The notes under the pieces: generated by a model
Told to the model about the DNA's origin: nothing
Databases searched by the model: none
What the model saw: only the letters and a program-made list of their open reading frames with translations
Shown here: positions 36,463 through 45,186 of the stretch, piece after piece
How the letters are laid out: each line of letters opens with the position of its first letter
Numbering within the stretch: position 1 is the stretch's first letter
Assembly: GCF_003319095.1 (NCBI RefSeq)
Contig: NZ_QOHI01000004.1
Location: forward strand, 405,444 to 469,443
DNA length: 64,000 bases
Source of the DNA: Blastococcus sp. TBT05-19
GTDB lineage: Bacteria; Actinomycetota; Actinomycetes; Mycobacteriales; Geodermatophilaceae
Direction of reading: 5' to 3'
Position numbers and translations under genes: made by a program

Positions 36463-36557
36463 CCCCCGCCCCACGGGAGGACGATGGGAATGCCCGGGTC
36501 GCCCCCGGGCGCTGCACTCCCCGTACGGCGTCCGTCCCCACCTCAGGAGGTCTCACC

Positions 36558-37505
36558 GTGGCCCAGTTGCCGGAGGAGCTCGTCGAGCTGCTCCCCGCCG
36601 CCGACCGGTTCCTCGACCGCGAGGCCGCGGTCACCGACCCGGCCGAGCGACGCGGGCTGGTCCTGGTCCACGACCTCGCCGGGGACTTCGACGCCGCCTC
36701 CGCGGGCAGCCGCGCCGGCGCCCACCTGCTCGGCGCGCTCTCCTCCGAGGTGGTCGCCCGCTTCGACGTCGACAGCCTGATCGACTACCGGGCCCGCCGT
36801 CCGCGCATGACGTTCAACAGCGACCGGTACGAGAGGTTCGCCGCTCCCGAGCTGACCCTGCACGCGGTCGAGGACGACGCCGGTGAGACGTTCCTGCTGC
36901 TGCACGGCGCCGAGCCCGACTACGCCTGGGAGCGGTTCGTCGCCGCCGTCGGCTGGCTCGTGGACCGGCTGGGCGTGACGAGCGTCGTCGCCCTGCAGGC
37001 CATCCCGATGCCGGTGCCGCACACCCGCCCGGTCACCGTCACCGCCCACGCCACCCGCCGCCAGCTGATCGAGCCGTATCCCGTCTACTGGGGCGAGATG
37101 CAGATCCCCGGCAGCGTCTCGGCGCTGCTGGAGCTGCGGATGGGCGAGGTGGGCGTGGACGCGCTCGGGGTCGCCGCGCACGTGCCGCACTACCTGGCCC
37201 AGGCCAGCTACCCGGCCGCCTCGCTCACCCTGATCGAGCACCTGGAGCGGCTGACCGGGTTGCGCCTGCCCACCGACGCCCTGCGCGAGGCCGCCGAGGC
37301 CAACCGCACGGAGATCGACGAGCAGATCGGCCGGTCGGCCGACAACACCGCCGTCGTCGCCGCCCTGGAGCAGCAGTACGACTCGTTCACCGCCGCCCGC
37401 GAGGGCACCGACCTGCTGGGTGCGGCGGGCGAGGTGCCCAGCGCCGACGAGATCGGCGCGGAGTTCGAGCGCTTCCTGGCCGACCAGGACCGCAAGCGCG
37501 ACTGA
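36558..37505 (+). CDS. PAC2-family protein (proteasome assembly chaperone-like)
   Basis: 315-residue soluble protein. The PAC2 core is visible as 'RRGLVLVHDLAGDFDAASAG', 'RFDVDSLIDYRARRPRMTFN', 'LLLHGAEPDYAWERFVAAVG' and 'HVPHYLAQASYPAASLTLIE'. The tail (from about 285) ends 'IGAEFERFLADQDRKRD'. In actinobacteria PAC2 proteins are widespread; a role in proteasome or ATP-grasp partner assembly is proposed by family only. GTG at 36558 sits 7 bases after a perfect AGGAGG, which decides the start. Confidence 0.88.
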   Translation: MAQLPEELVELLPAADRFLDREAAVTDPAERRGLVLVHDLAGDFDAASAGSRAGAHLLGALSSEVVARFDVDSLIDYRARRPRMTFNSDRYERFAAPELTLHAVEDDAGETFLLLHGAEPDYAWERFVAAVGWLVDRLGVTSVVALQAIPMPVPHTRPVTVTAHATRRQLIEPYPVYWGEMQIPGSVSALLELRMGEVGVDALGVAAHVPHYLAQASYPAASLTLIEHLERLTGLRLPTDALREAAEANRTEIDEQIGRSADNTAVVAALEQQYDSFTAAREGTDLLGAAGEVPSADEIGAEFERFLADQDRKRD

Positions 37506-37521
37506 CCGCTCCCCTCGCGGG

Positions 37522-38832
37522 TCAGGCCGCGGCGCGGTGCCGCGTGACGCTCAGGGCCAGGGCTCCGAGGACCCCGACGACGGCGAACATGTAGAAGCCC
37601 CACGGGTAGGCGATCCCGGCCGTGACCAGCGCTCCGGTGATCACCGGGCCGACGATGGCCCCGGTGCGCCCGGCCCCGGCCGACCAGCCCAGCGCCGTCG
37701 CCCGCACCTGCGGCGGGTAGTGGGCGCTGGTGAACGCGTAGACCAGCACCTGCGCGCTGAAGACGAAGCAGCCGGTGGCGAAGCACATCGCGTAGAGGCC
37801 GACCGTGGGCAGCTCGACCGAGAGCAGGGCGAGGAACAGCGCGCCGGCGGCGAACCAGGCCATGCCGGCGAGCCGGGCGCCGATCCGGTCGGCCACGGCA
37901 CCGGCGACCAGCAGGCCGACGACGGCGCCCACGTTCAGCACGAGCAGGAAGGCCAGCGAGTCGCCGAGGTCGTAGCCGGCCTCGCGCATGATCGTGGGCA
38001 GCCAGTTGTTCAGGCCGTAGACCAGCAGCAGGCCCATGAACGAGGTGACGCCGACGGCCACGGTGTTGCGCAGGTAGCCGTCGCTGAACAGGGTGCGCAG
38101 CGTCGCGGCGGCGCCGCCGGCGCGGGTCTCGCCCGCCTTCGGGGCGACGGGTGCCGCGGGCTGCTCCAGCTCCAGGCCGTAGCGGGCGGCCACCACCTCG
38201 GCCTCCTCCCGACGGCCGTGCGCCACGAGGAAGGCGGCGGACTCGGGCAGCTTGGCGATCATGACCGGGACCAGGACCAGCGCCGGCAGCGCGCCGATCA
38301 CGAACATCCACTGCCAGCCCAGCTCGGGGATGACCACGATCGCCAGGGCCGCCGTGGCGACGGCGCCCACGTGGTAGCCGGTCATCATCGTGGTGGTCGC
38401 GCGACCGCTGCGGCCGGCGCGGGAGAACTCGTTCACCATCGCGATCGCCGTCGGCAGGGCGCCGCCGAGACCGAGGCCGGCGAGGAAGCGCAGGACGCCG
38501 AACACCGTGGCGTTCGGCGCGAAGGCGCACAGCAGGGTGAAGAGGGAGAACGACACCACCGCGCCGATCAGGGCCTTGCGGCGGCCGACCAAGTCGGTGA
38601 GCGTGCCGATCGTCAGGGCGCCGATCATCATCCCGACGAGGCCGACGGTGATGACGGCGGTCGCGCCGCTGCCGCTGAGGCCCCAGACCTCCGGCGTCCG
38701 CAGGGTCGGCACGACGGTGCCCACGACGACGAGGTCGAACCCGTCCAGCAGGACGGCGATCCAGCAGAGCGGGGCCACCCAGCCCGCTGCGCGGGCGGTG
38801 GTGCCGCCGGTGGCGGTGGAGGTGGAGCTCAC
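37522..38832 (-). CDS. MFS transporter, aromatic acid:H+ symporter (AAHS)-like
   Basis: 436 residues, 12 membrane helices. TM1 reads 'LLDGFDLVVVGTVVPTL', with the D-G-F-D motif used by AAHS transporters such as PcaK and BenK. 'GTLTDLVGRRKALIGA' is motif A, and 'RFLAGLGLGGALPTAIAMVN' lies in TM4. Likely imports an aromatic acid or another organic acid. No aromatic-degradation gene is nearby, so the substrate stays open. Start ATG at 38832. Confidence 0.88.
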   Translation of the reverse strand: MSSTSTATGGTTARAAGWVAPLCWIAVLLDGFDLVVVGTVVPTLRTPEVWGLSGSGATAVITVGLVGMMIGALTIGTLTDLVGRRKALIGAVVSFSLFTLLCAFAPNATVFGVLRFLAGLGLGGALPTAIAMVNEFSRAGRSGRATTTMMTGYHVGAVATAALAIVVIPELGWQWMFVIGALPALVLVPVMIAKLPESAAFLVAHGRREEAEVVAARYGLELEQPAAPVAPKAGETRAGGAAATLRTLFSDGYLRNTVAVGVTSFMGLLLVYGLNNWLPTIMREAGYDLGDSLAFLLVLNVGAVVGLLVAGAVADRIGARLAGMAWFAAGALFLALLSVELPTVGLYAMCFATGCFVFSAQVLVYAFTSAHYPPQVRATALGWSAGAGRTGAIVGPVITGALVTAGIAYPWGFYMFAVVGVLGALALSVTRHRAAA

Positions 38833-38926
38833 GTCGGTCCCACGAGGTCGGCGATCAGGTGCCCCAGAACGCTAGGACGCCCGCACTCCCCCGGCCACAT
38901 CGCGCCTCCGCTGGGCGGAACGACGA

Positions 38927-38960
38927 CGGGCCGCGACCGGCAGATCCCGGTCGCGGCCCG
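38927..38960 (-). terminator. 14-bp hairpin after the catalase gene
   Basis: CGGGCCGCGACCGG pairs with CCGGTCGCGGCCCG around a 6-base loop, 20 bases past the catalase stop, between it and the MFS gene start region. Confidence 0.8.
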
Positions 38961-38980
38961 CCGTGCGGTGCTGGCTGGTG

Positions 38981-40642
38981 TCAGCTGACGGTGACGTGCT
39001 CGTTGGGCACGCAGTGCGTCATGTCCTTGCCGGTGACGTCGCGCGGGCCGTTCTTGCCGAGGTTGGCCGCCCGGGCCAGCTCGTCGTCGTCCAGCGTCTG
39101 CGTCTGCAGCGGCTCCAGGCCACGCACGTCGTCCGCGGTGATGCCCAGGGCGTCGCCGACGCGCTGGCCCCACTCGTCGTCGCACATGAAGAAGTGCCAC
39201 ACCATCCGCTCCTGGATGTCGCGGCGGCACTGCTCCAGGGCACCGACGAGGTTGGCGACCAGCTCGTCCTTCTCCCACTGCTCGGAGAGCTGGTAGCGCT
39301 CGCCGGCCTGCTGGTAGTCGTTCGTGCGCGGGATCCGCTTGCGGGTGACCCGGCCGGTGATGACCGGCCCCTGCTCGTCGTGGCTCGGGTACTGCGCCTC
39401 GCGCAGACCGCCGAGGACCGACGGCTCGTAGTTCACGTGGGGGTTGGTGCCCTCGGCGCGGTCGACGCCGTAGGCCATCTGGCCGTCGCGCTGGTTCGTG
39501 GCGACCTTGGCCTTCGGCTGGTTCACCGGCAGCTGCAGGTAGTTCGGGCCGACCCGGTAGCGCTGGGTGTCGGAGTAGGAGAACGTCCGGCCGACCAGCA
39601 TCTTGTCGTCGGAGAAGTCCAGGCCGTCGACCAGCACACCGGTGCCGAACGCGATCTGCTCGTTCTCGGTGAAGTTGTCCACCGGCATGCGGTTGAGGGT
39701 CATCGTGCCGACCTTGCGGACCGGGAAGAGCTCCTGCGGCCAGGTCTTGGTGTCGTCGAGCGGGTCGAAGTCGAGCTCGGGGTGCTCGTCGTCGCTCATG
39801 ATCTGGACGTAGAGGTCCCACTGCGGGAAGTCGCCCGCAGCGATCGAGTCGTGCAGGTCCTTGGTGTGGGTGCCCAGGCTCTTGGCCTGCGCGGCGGCGG
39901 CGTCGGCGGCGCCCCAGGACTTCACGCCGTCCTTCGGGTACCAGTGGTACTTGACCAGGACGGTCTCGCCGGCGGCGTTGACCCACTTGTAGGTGTTCAC
40001 GCCGAAGCCCTGCATGTTCCGGTAGTTGGCCGGGGTGCCGCGGGGGCTGAAGACCAGCGAGATCATGTGCATGGCCTCGGGGGTCTGGCTGAAGAAGTCG
40101 AACGCGCGCTCGGCGACGTTGGCCTCGAAGGTGACCGGGTCGGGCTTCTGCGAGTGGATGAAGTCGGGGAACTTGATGGCGTCCCGGATGAAGAAGACGC
40201 CCAGGTTGTTGCCGACGAGGTCCCAGTTGCCGTCCTCGGTGTAGAACTTCACCGCGAAACCGCGGGGGTCGCGCGCGGACTCGGAGGAGTCGCGGCCACC
40301 GGCCACGGTGGAGAAGCGCAGGGCGACGTCGGTGCGCTTGCCCTTCTCCTGGAACAGCTTGGCGCGGGTGTACTTCGCGATCGGCTCGTCGCCGACGGTG
40401 CCGTCGGCCTCGAAGAAGCCGAACGCGGTGATGCCGCGGGCGTGCACCACGCGCTCCGGGATGCGCTCCCGGTCGAAGTGGCTGATCTTCTCGAGGAACT
40501 GGTAGTTCTCCAGGGTCGCGGGGCCACGGGCGCCCACCGTCCGCTGGTTCTGGTTGTCGTAGACCGGGTGGCCCTGACGGTTGGTCAGGACGGGGCGGTC
40601 GGCCTCGCTCGGGGCCGGGCCCTGCGATGCGACGTCGGTCAT
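38981..40642 (-). CDS. katA: Monofunctional heme catalase
   Basis: 553-residue cytosolic enzyme that disproportionates hydrogen peroxide. The N-terminus '[20 protein letters not shown]' and '[20 protein letters not shown]' contain the distal His (about residue 67). The catalytic Asn lies in '[15 protein letters not shown]', and the proximal Tyr region is '[20 protein letters not shown]'. Length fits small-subunit catalases. ATG at 40642 is preceded by GAGGAGG. A Fur-family C-terminal remnant ends exactly at this start (ATGA overlap), and a palindrome lies just beyond it, implying former CatR-type control. The symbol is by family resemblance. Confidence 0.93.
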   Translation of the reverse strand: MTDVASQGPAPSEADRPVLTNRQGHPVYDNQNQRTVGARGPATLENYQFLEKISHFDRERIPERVVHARGITAFGFFEADGTVGDEPIAKYTRAKLFQEKGKRTDVALRFSTVAGGRDSSESARDPRGFAVKFYTEDGNWDLVGNNLGVFFIRDAIKFPDFIHSQKPDPVTFEANVAERAFDFFSQTPEAMHMISLVFSPRGTPANYRNMQGFGVNTYKWVNAAGETVLVKYHWYPKDGVKSWGAADAAAAQAKSLGTHTKDLHDSIAAGDFPQWDLYVQIMSDDEHPELDFDPLDDTKTWPQELFPVRKVGTMTLNRMPVDNFTENEQIAFGTGVLVDGLDFSDDKMLVGRTFSYSDTQRYRVGPNYLQLPVNQPKAKVATNQRDGQMAYGVDRAEGTNPHVNYEPSVLGGLREAQYPSHDEQGPVITGRVTRKRIPRTNDYQQAGERYQLSEQWEKDELVANLVGALEQCRRDIQERMVWHFFMCDDEWGQRVGDALGITADDVRGLEPLQTQTLDDDELARAANLGKNGPRDVTGKDMTHCVPNEHVTVS

Positions 40643-40779
40643 GCGGGTGTTCCTCCTCGGATCGGGTGCTCTTCGATCTGCACCGGCTCTGCTGCTGCCC
40701 TCGCTCGGCAGTCGCGACACGAGCCCCAGAGCACGACCTCGGCCTCGTCGACGACGGAGCCGGCCGCGCTGGTCCAGCC
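40639..40779 (-). pseudogene. C-terminal remnant of a Fur/CatR-family repressor gene
   Basis: In this frame the strand reads '[20 protein letters not shown]' and then '[19 protein letters not shown]' to a TGA overlapping the catalase ATG. D-E-A-E-V-V-x-W-G-x-C-x-x-C is the conserved ending of peroxide-sensing Fur proteins such as FurA and CatR, with the structural Cys pair. There is no in-frame start codon: a stop lies only about 12 codons upstream, inside a palindrome. The first roughly 110 residues, including the DNA-binding domain, are gone. In Streptomyces catR lies directly upstream of catA, so the position fits a deleted catR. Confidence 0.7.
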
Positions 40780-40788
40780 AACCCCCTT

Positions 40789-40810
40789 TTCTTGACCGAG
40801 TCAAAAGAAG
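40789..40810. promoter_or_regulatory. Palindrome upstream of the catalase gene, possible Fur/CatR-type operator
   Basis: TTGAC-CGA-GTCAA (40792-40804) sits in an A/T-richer stretch with flanking TTC and AGAA that continue the symmetry. It lies 150 bases before the catalase start and just outside the Fur-family remnant. On the catalase strand TTGACT could also serve as a -35 element. Confidence 0.5.
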
Positions 40811-40841
40811 GGGGCTGGATGTGGCGCGACTCCCACGGGCC

Positions 40842-41717
40842 TCAGGCGAAGACGATGGTGCGCGGCCCCTCGACGATGACCCGGTCCTCGACGTGCCAGG
40901 TGACCGCCTGGGCGAGCACCTGGCGCTCGACGTAGCGGCCCACCCGGCGCATGTCCTCCACGGTCGCGCGGTGGTCCACCCGGGCCACCTCCTGCTCGAT
41001 GATCGGCCCGGCGTCGAGCTCCGCGGTCACGTAGTGCGCGGTGGCCCCGATGAGCTTTACGCCGCGGTCGTGCGCCGCCCGGTACGGGTTGGCGCCGACG
41101 AACGCCGGCAGGAAGCTGTGGTGGATGTTGATCAGCCGCTCCGGGAACCGGGCGCAGAACTCCGGCGAGACGATCTGCATGTACCGCGCGAGCACCACGA
41201 GGTCGACGTCGCCGACGAGCTCGAGCGCGCGGGCCTCGGCGTCGGCCTTGGTCTCCGGCGTCACCGGTACGTGGTGGAACGGGATGCCCGCGGCCGTGGC
41301 CACCGGCTCGAGGTCGGGGTGGTTGGAGACGACGGCGACGATGTCGGCCTGGAGGTCACCGGCGTTGACCCGGTAGATCAGCTCCTGCAGCACGTGGTCG
41401 GTGAGGCTGACGAAGACCGCGACCCGCGGGCGGTGCGTGGCCTCGACCAGCCGCCAGGTGAGCTGCCACTCCCCCGCCAGCTCGCCCAGGCGCTTCTCCA
41501 GCTCCGCGCGACGGCCGGCCAGATCGGCGAGGACGAACTCCAGCCGCAGCGTGAACGTGCCGCCGCTGGGGTCCGAGGAGTGCTGCTGCGAGTCGGTGAT
41601 GTTGGCGCCGACCTCCGCCATCAGCCCGCTGATCGCCGCGACGATCCCGGGACGGTCGGGGCAGCGGACGACCAGCCGCCCGGCGTCGGTCGGCTGGAGG
41701 TCCTGCGAAGAAGCCAT
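40842..41717 (-). CDS. purU: Formyltetrahydrofolate deformylase
   Basis: 291-residue cytosolic enzyme that hydrolyses 10-formyl-THF to THF and formate, balancing one-carbon pools. The N-terminal ACT domain (about 12-85) has '[20 protein letters not shown]'. The formyltransferase-like domain (about 95-275) carries the catalytic trio in '[20 protein letters not shown]' (Asn, His) and '[17 protein letters not shown]' (Asp). Length is typical. Start ATG at 41717, 24 bases downstream of the HNH gene stop. Confidence 0.94.
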   Translation of the reverse strand: MASSQDLQPTDAGRLVVRCPDRPGIVAAISGLMAEVGANITDSQQHSSDPSGGTFTLRLEFVLADLAGRRAELEKRLGELAGEWQLTWRLVEATHRPRVAVFVSLTDHVLQELIYRVNAGDLQADIVAVVSNHPDLEPVATAAGIPFHHVPVTPETKADAEARALELVGDVDLVVLARYMQIVSPEFCARFPERLINIHHSFLPAFVGANPYRAAHDRGVKLIGATAHYVTAELDAGPIIEQEVARVDHRATVEDMRRVGRYVERQVLAQAVTWHVEDRVIVEGPRTIVFA

Positions 41718-41741
41718 GATCAGGATGCTTCCAGACCTGCA

Positions 41742-43250
41742 TCAGAACGGTGGCGGTGAGTCGTCCCCGGCCGGCGGCACCGGCGCCGGCAGCGCCAGCT
41801 GCCGTCGACGCAGGCCCGGTGGTCGCGTCGTGCGGGTGATGCCCGACGGTGTGGTCACCGAGAGGGTGCCGTCGGGGGCGAGCACGAACCGCCATCCCCG
41901 GGCGAAGGTCTTGAGCCGGTGGTGGGTGCGGCACAGGCAGCACAGGTTGTCGCAGCTGGTGCGGCCGCCGCAGTCGTAGGGCACCACGTGGTCGAGGTCG
42001 GTGCGACCGGCGGCGCGAGAGCACCCGGGATGGCGGCAGGTCCGGTCCCGCAGCCGGAGGAACCGCTCCTGGGCGGCGGACCGGTCGTAGCCGGCCCGAT
42101 CTGCCGGCCGCCCCAGCAGCGGGCAGCCGCACGCCGCCTCCCGACCGTGGACCGGGCAGCCACGGGCGGCCAGCCGGGCCAGCTCGGCCGGCGTCGAGGT
42201 GGCCAGCAGCCTGCCGTGCTCGTCGGTGATCGCCACCGCGAGGCTGCCGCCCGGCGGCGCCTGCACCCCGAGTGCCCCGATCTCGGCCATCAGCTCCCGC
42301 AGATGCGCGGCGGTGATCGGACATCCGTCCACGCTCGGCCCGTCGCCGGCGCCGAGGTCCTCGCGGGTGGCCGGGACCGGTCCCCGGTCGCGCAGTGCCG
42401 CGAGCGGGGCGAGCACCGTGACGTGGCCGGTGAAGCGCGAGCCGGCGCCCCCCTGCGGCTCCAGCACCAGGGCCGCGTGCGCCTCGGCACGCAGCACCCC
42501 GATCGGCCGGTCGTCGCCGGCGGTCCGGGCCAGCTGGGCAGCCTGGTCGATCACGGACCACATCGCAGCCGTCACCGCCGACGGCAGCTCGCTGGCCAGC
42601 ACCGACATCCCGTCGGCGGTCGGGTACGCCCGCACCCCGGCGCGACGCTCGGCCTCCTGGCGCCGCTTCTCGGCGAACTCCTCGTCGGCGGCGATCGCGG
42701 CAGCCACCAGACGCCGGCGCAACTGACCGGCTGACAGCCCTGCCGCATAAGGCAGCAGTGCTGGCACCACCGCGGCCACGACGTCGTCGGAGGCGGACCC
42801 CAGCACGTCGGCGAAGACCCGGGCCCGGTACCAGTCGAGGACGCCGTCGCTGCACGCCTGCCAGACCGCCGGCATCCGGCCCAGCACCTGGTACGCGTCG
42901 GCGAGCACGCCGGCGGCGAAGGCCCGGGAGCAGTTCAGCGGGGCCGCGAGCTCGTCGGGGAGGAACTCCGACGTACCCGGCACCGGCGAGCCGCCTCCCC
43001 GCCGGCGGGCGCCCGGATGACCGGGCGGCGGGTCGTCGGTGTCGGGCCGCATGGCGGCCAGCGCCATGACCAGCTCCGCCTCGTAGGCGGCTTCCATGGC
43101 CTTGCGCGCCTGCACCCGTTCCAGCTCCGTGGCGATGTCGGAGGCCGACAACAGGTCCACCGGCAGGCGGCCGACCGACGGTGACTGCTCCAGGAGCCAG
43201 CCCAGCAGCGCACCCTCCACGAGGGAGCGTTCCGCACCGGCCGTCGACAT
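41742..43250 (-). CDS. DUF222 / HNH endonuclease domain protein (13E12-type)
   Basis: 502-residue protein of the actinobacterial 13E12 repeat family. DUF222 occupies about residues 10-330 ('VQARKAMEAAYEAELVMALA', 'VLPALLPYAAGLSAGQLRR'-type helices). The HNH nuclease is near 400-450: 'CRHPGCSRAAGRTDLDHVVP', 'YDCGGRTSCDNLCCLCRTHH', with paired Cys for a structural zinc. ATG at 43250 is chosen because it follows a LexA-type palindrome by 5 bases; no strong ribosome site is visible. Mycobacterial 13E12 genes include known LexA targets. It lies directly behind the ku-ligase-polymerase operon. Confidence 0.88.
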   Translation of the reverse strand: MSTAGAERSLVEGALLGWLLEQSPSVGRLPVDLLSASDIATELERVQARKAMEAAYEAELVMALAAMRPDTDDPPPGHPGARRRGGGSPVPGTSEFLPDELAAPLNCSRAFAAGVLADAYQVLGRMPAVWQACSDGVLDWYRARVFADVLGSASDDVVAAVVPALLPYAAGLSAGQLRRRLVAAAIAADEEFAEKRRQEAERRAGVRAYPTADGMSVLASELPSAVTAAMWSVIDQAAQLARTAGDDRPIGVLRAEAHAALVLEPQGGAGSRFTGHVTVLAPLAALRDRGPVPATREDLGAGDGPSVDGCPITAAHLRELMAEIGALGVQAPPGGSLAVAITDEHGRLLATSTPAELARLAARGCPVHGREAACGCPLLGRPADRAGYDRSAAQERFLRLRDRTCRHPGCSRAAGRTDLDHVVPYDCGGRTSCDNLCCLCRTHHRLKTFARGWRFVLAPDGTLSVTTPSGITRTTRPPGLRRRQLALPAPVPPAGDDSPPPF

Positions 43251-43254
43251 GACC

Positions 43255-43268
43255 CGAACATACGTTCG
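43255..43268. promoter_or_regulatory. LexA (SOS) box at the start of the HNH gene
   Basis: CGAACATACGTTCG is a near-perfect palindrome matching the actinobacterial/Bacillus SOS box CGAAC-N4-GTTCG. It lies in the 40-base gap between the polymerase stop (43291) and the DUF222-HNH start (43250), 5 bases before the ATG. Confidence 0.85.
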
Positions 43269-43290
43269 GGGTACGACAGTTCCTCGACTT

Positions 43291-44220
43291 TCAGGCCCGC
43301 GGCAGCGGAGCACGGCGGGCACCCGCGACGTCGAACAGGTCGCCGTACTCCTCCACCCGGGCCAGCACCTGGTCGGTGGTGAACCGCAGCTCCGCCGGGT
43401 CCAGCGAGCCGTCCCGCACCGCGTCGACCTCGTCCCAGCCGATCGGCGTCGACACCGTCGCCCCCGCGCGCGCCCGCAGCGAGTACGGCGCCACCGTCGT
43501 CTTCGCGGTGTTGTTCTGGCTCCAGTCGACGAGCACCTTGCCCGGGCGCAGCACCTTCTCCATCCGCCAGACGACGTCGTCCGGCGTCTCGGCCGAGAGC
43601 TCCTGCGCCAGCTGCTTCGCGTACCGGCTCGGGTGCTCCCGGTCGGCCACCTCGATCGGCGCGTACACCTGCATCCCCTTGGAGCCCGAGGTCTTGACCA
43701 CCGGGTCCAGGCCGTCGGCCTCCAGTCGCTCGCCCAGCCGCTCGGCGAGCCGGCAGCACTCGAGGATGCCGGTCTCCGGACCCGGGTCGAGATCGAGCAC
43801 CAGCAGGTCGGGCAGCTGCGGCACGCCGTCGTCGTCGACCTGCCACTGCGGGACGTGCACCTCCAGCGCCGCGAGGTTCGCCGCCCACGCGAGGTCCGGC
43901 ACGTCCTCCAGCACGACCATGTCCAGCGTCTCCCGGCCCCGTGAGCTGCCCGGGCTCGGGATCGTCACCCGGCGCACCCACTCGGGCGCGTGCCGGGCGC
44001 TGTTCTTCTCGTAGAACGCCTGACCCTCGACGCCGTCGGGCCAGCGGGTGAAGGTGACCGGCCGCCCCGCGACGTGCGGGAGCAGGACCGGGGCGATCCG
44101 CACGTAGTAGTCGATGACCTGCGCCTTGGTGAAGCCCACCTCGGGGAACAGCACCTTCTCCAGGTTCGAGACCCCGAGCTGCCGCCCGCCGATCTCCACC
44201 CGCTGCTTGGCGGGGCTCAT
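43291..44220 (-). CDS. NHEJ DNA polymerase/primase (LigD polymerase-domain type)
   Basis: 309-residue archaeo-eukaryotic primase-fold polymerase that fills or extends ends during non-homologous end joining. Core: 'FTKAQVIDYYVRIAPVLLPH', the metal-binding D-x-D in 'LLVLDLDPGPETG', 'VVKTSGSKGMQVYAPIEVAD', 'RYAKQLAQELSAETPDDVVW' and 'VLVDWSQNNTAKTTVAPYSL'. In LigD the position after S-G-x-K-G-x is His; here it is Gln (KGMQ). ATG at 44220 overlaps the ligase stop (ATGA). Third gene of the ku operon; it stands alone rather than fused to ligase and nuclease domains. Confidence 0.9.
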   Translation of the reverse strand: MSPAKQRVEIGGRQLGVSNLEKVLFPEVGFTKAQVIDYYVRIAPVLLPHVAGRPVTFTRWPDGVEGQAFYEKNSARHAPEWVRRVTIPSPGSSRGRETLDMVVLEDVPDLAWAANLAALEVHVPQWQVDDDGVPQLPDLLVLDLDPGPETGILECCRLAERLGERLEADGLDPVVKTSGSKGMQVYAPIEVADREHPSRYAKQLAQELSAETPDDVVWRMEKVLRPGKVLVDWSQNNTAKTTVAPYSLRARAGATVSTPIGWDEVDAVRDGSLDPAELRFTTDQVLARVEEYGDLFDVAGARRAPLPRA

Positions 44221-45185
44221 GACTCCCGCACCACGTCGTCGGGCTCCAGGTCGTCCCGCACCCCGCGCCAGGACGGGTGCCGCAGCCGGTCGTCGGCCGT
44301 CCACACGGCGTAGGCCACCTCGCCGACCAGGTCGGGCTCGACCCAGTGCGCGTCGCGGGTGACCTCGCGCGGCAGCACGCCGTCGAAGGGGGACGACGTC
44401 CGGCGCACCAGCAGCCGCTGCAGGTCGCGGAGGGCCTGGTCGGTGAACCCGGTGCCCACGTGGCCGACGTAGACCAGCCGGCCCTCGTCGTCGGGCACCC
44501 CCACCAGGAGCGAACCGATGGTGCCGGAGCGCCGGCCCTGACCGGGCCGCCAGCCGCCCACGACGACGGACTGCGTGAAGAAGTTCTTGACCTTGCGCCA
44601 GTCGGGGCTGCGGGCACCCTCGCGGTAGGGGGAGTCCAGCCGCTTGGCGACGACGCCCTCCAGGCCGTTCTCCTCGCTGGCCGCCTGCACCTGCGCGCCG
44701 GAGCCCGGCCACCACGGGGTCAGCACCCAGCGGCCGCCCGCCGGGGCCAGCTCGTCGAGGAGCGCCCGCCGCTCGGCGTAGGGGCGGGTGCGCAGGTCGG
44801 CACCGTCGAGGGCGAGCAGGTCGAAGACCAGGTAGGTCACCGGCGCGGCAGCCGCCATCCGCGGCACCTCGGGCCCGGTGCGGTGCATCCGGTTCTGCAG
44901 CGCTCCGAAGTCCGGCCGGCCCGCAGCGTCCATCATCACGACCTCGCCGTCGATGACGGCGTCACGACCGGACAGCGCAGCCGGGAGCCGCGACACCTCC
45001 GGATAGCGGACGGTGATGTCGGTGCCCTTGCGGGAGGCCAGCGTCAGCCGCCCGTCCCGCACGCCGGCGAGCGCGCGGACGCCGTCCCACTTGAACTCGT
45101 AGCCCCATCCGCCGTCCTCGGCGGGCAGGGAGCCGGCGACCGCCAGCATCGGCAGCGGGAGGCCGGTCGGCTCGGGTGCCGGCAC
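44217..45185 (-). CDS. ATP-dependent DNA ligase (LigD/LigC type)
   Basis: 322-residue two-domain ligase. Adenylation domain: nucleotidyl Lys in 'GYEFKWDGVRALAGVRDGRL', motif III 'RDAVIDGEVVMMDAAGRPDF', motif IV 'ASEENGLEGVVAKRLDSPYR', motif V 'SPDWRKVKNFFTQSVVVGGW'. OB-fold: 'GTIGSLLVGVPDDEGRLVYV' to the end. It seals breaks brought together by Ku. GTG at 45185 follows the ku stop with a 1-base gap. There is no nuclease (PE) domain, so the LigD activities are split over separate genes. Confidence 0.92.
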   Translation of the reverse strand: MPAPEPTGLPLPMLAVAGSLPAEDGGWGYEFKWDGVRALAGVRDGRLTLASRKGTDITVRYPEVSRLPAALSGRDAVIDGEVVMMDAAGRPDFGALQNRMHRTGPEVPRMAAAAPVTYLVFDLLALDGADLRTRPYAERRALLDELAPAGGRWVLTPWWPGSGAQVQAASEENGLEGVVAKRLDSPYREGARSPDWRKVKNFFTQSVVVGGWRPGQGRRSGTIGSLLVGVPDDEGRLVYVGHVGTGFTDQALRDLQRLLVRRTSSPFDGVLPREVTRDAHWVEPDLVGEVAYAVWTADDRLRHPSWRGVRDDLEPDDVVRES

Positions 45186-45186
45186 C

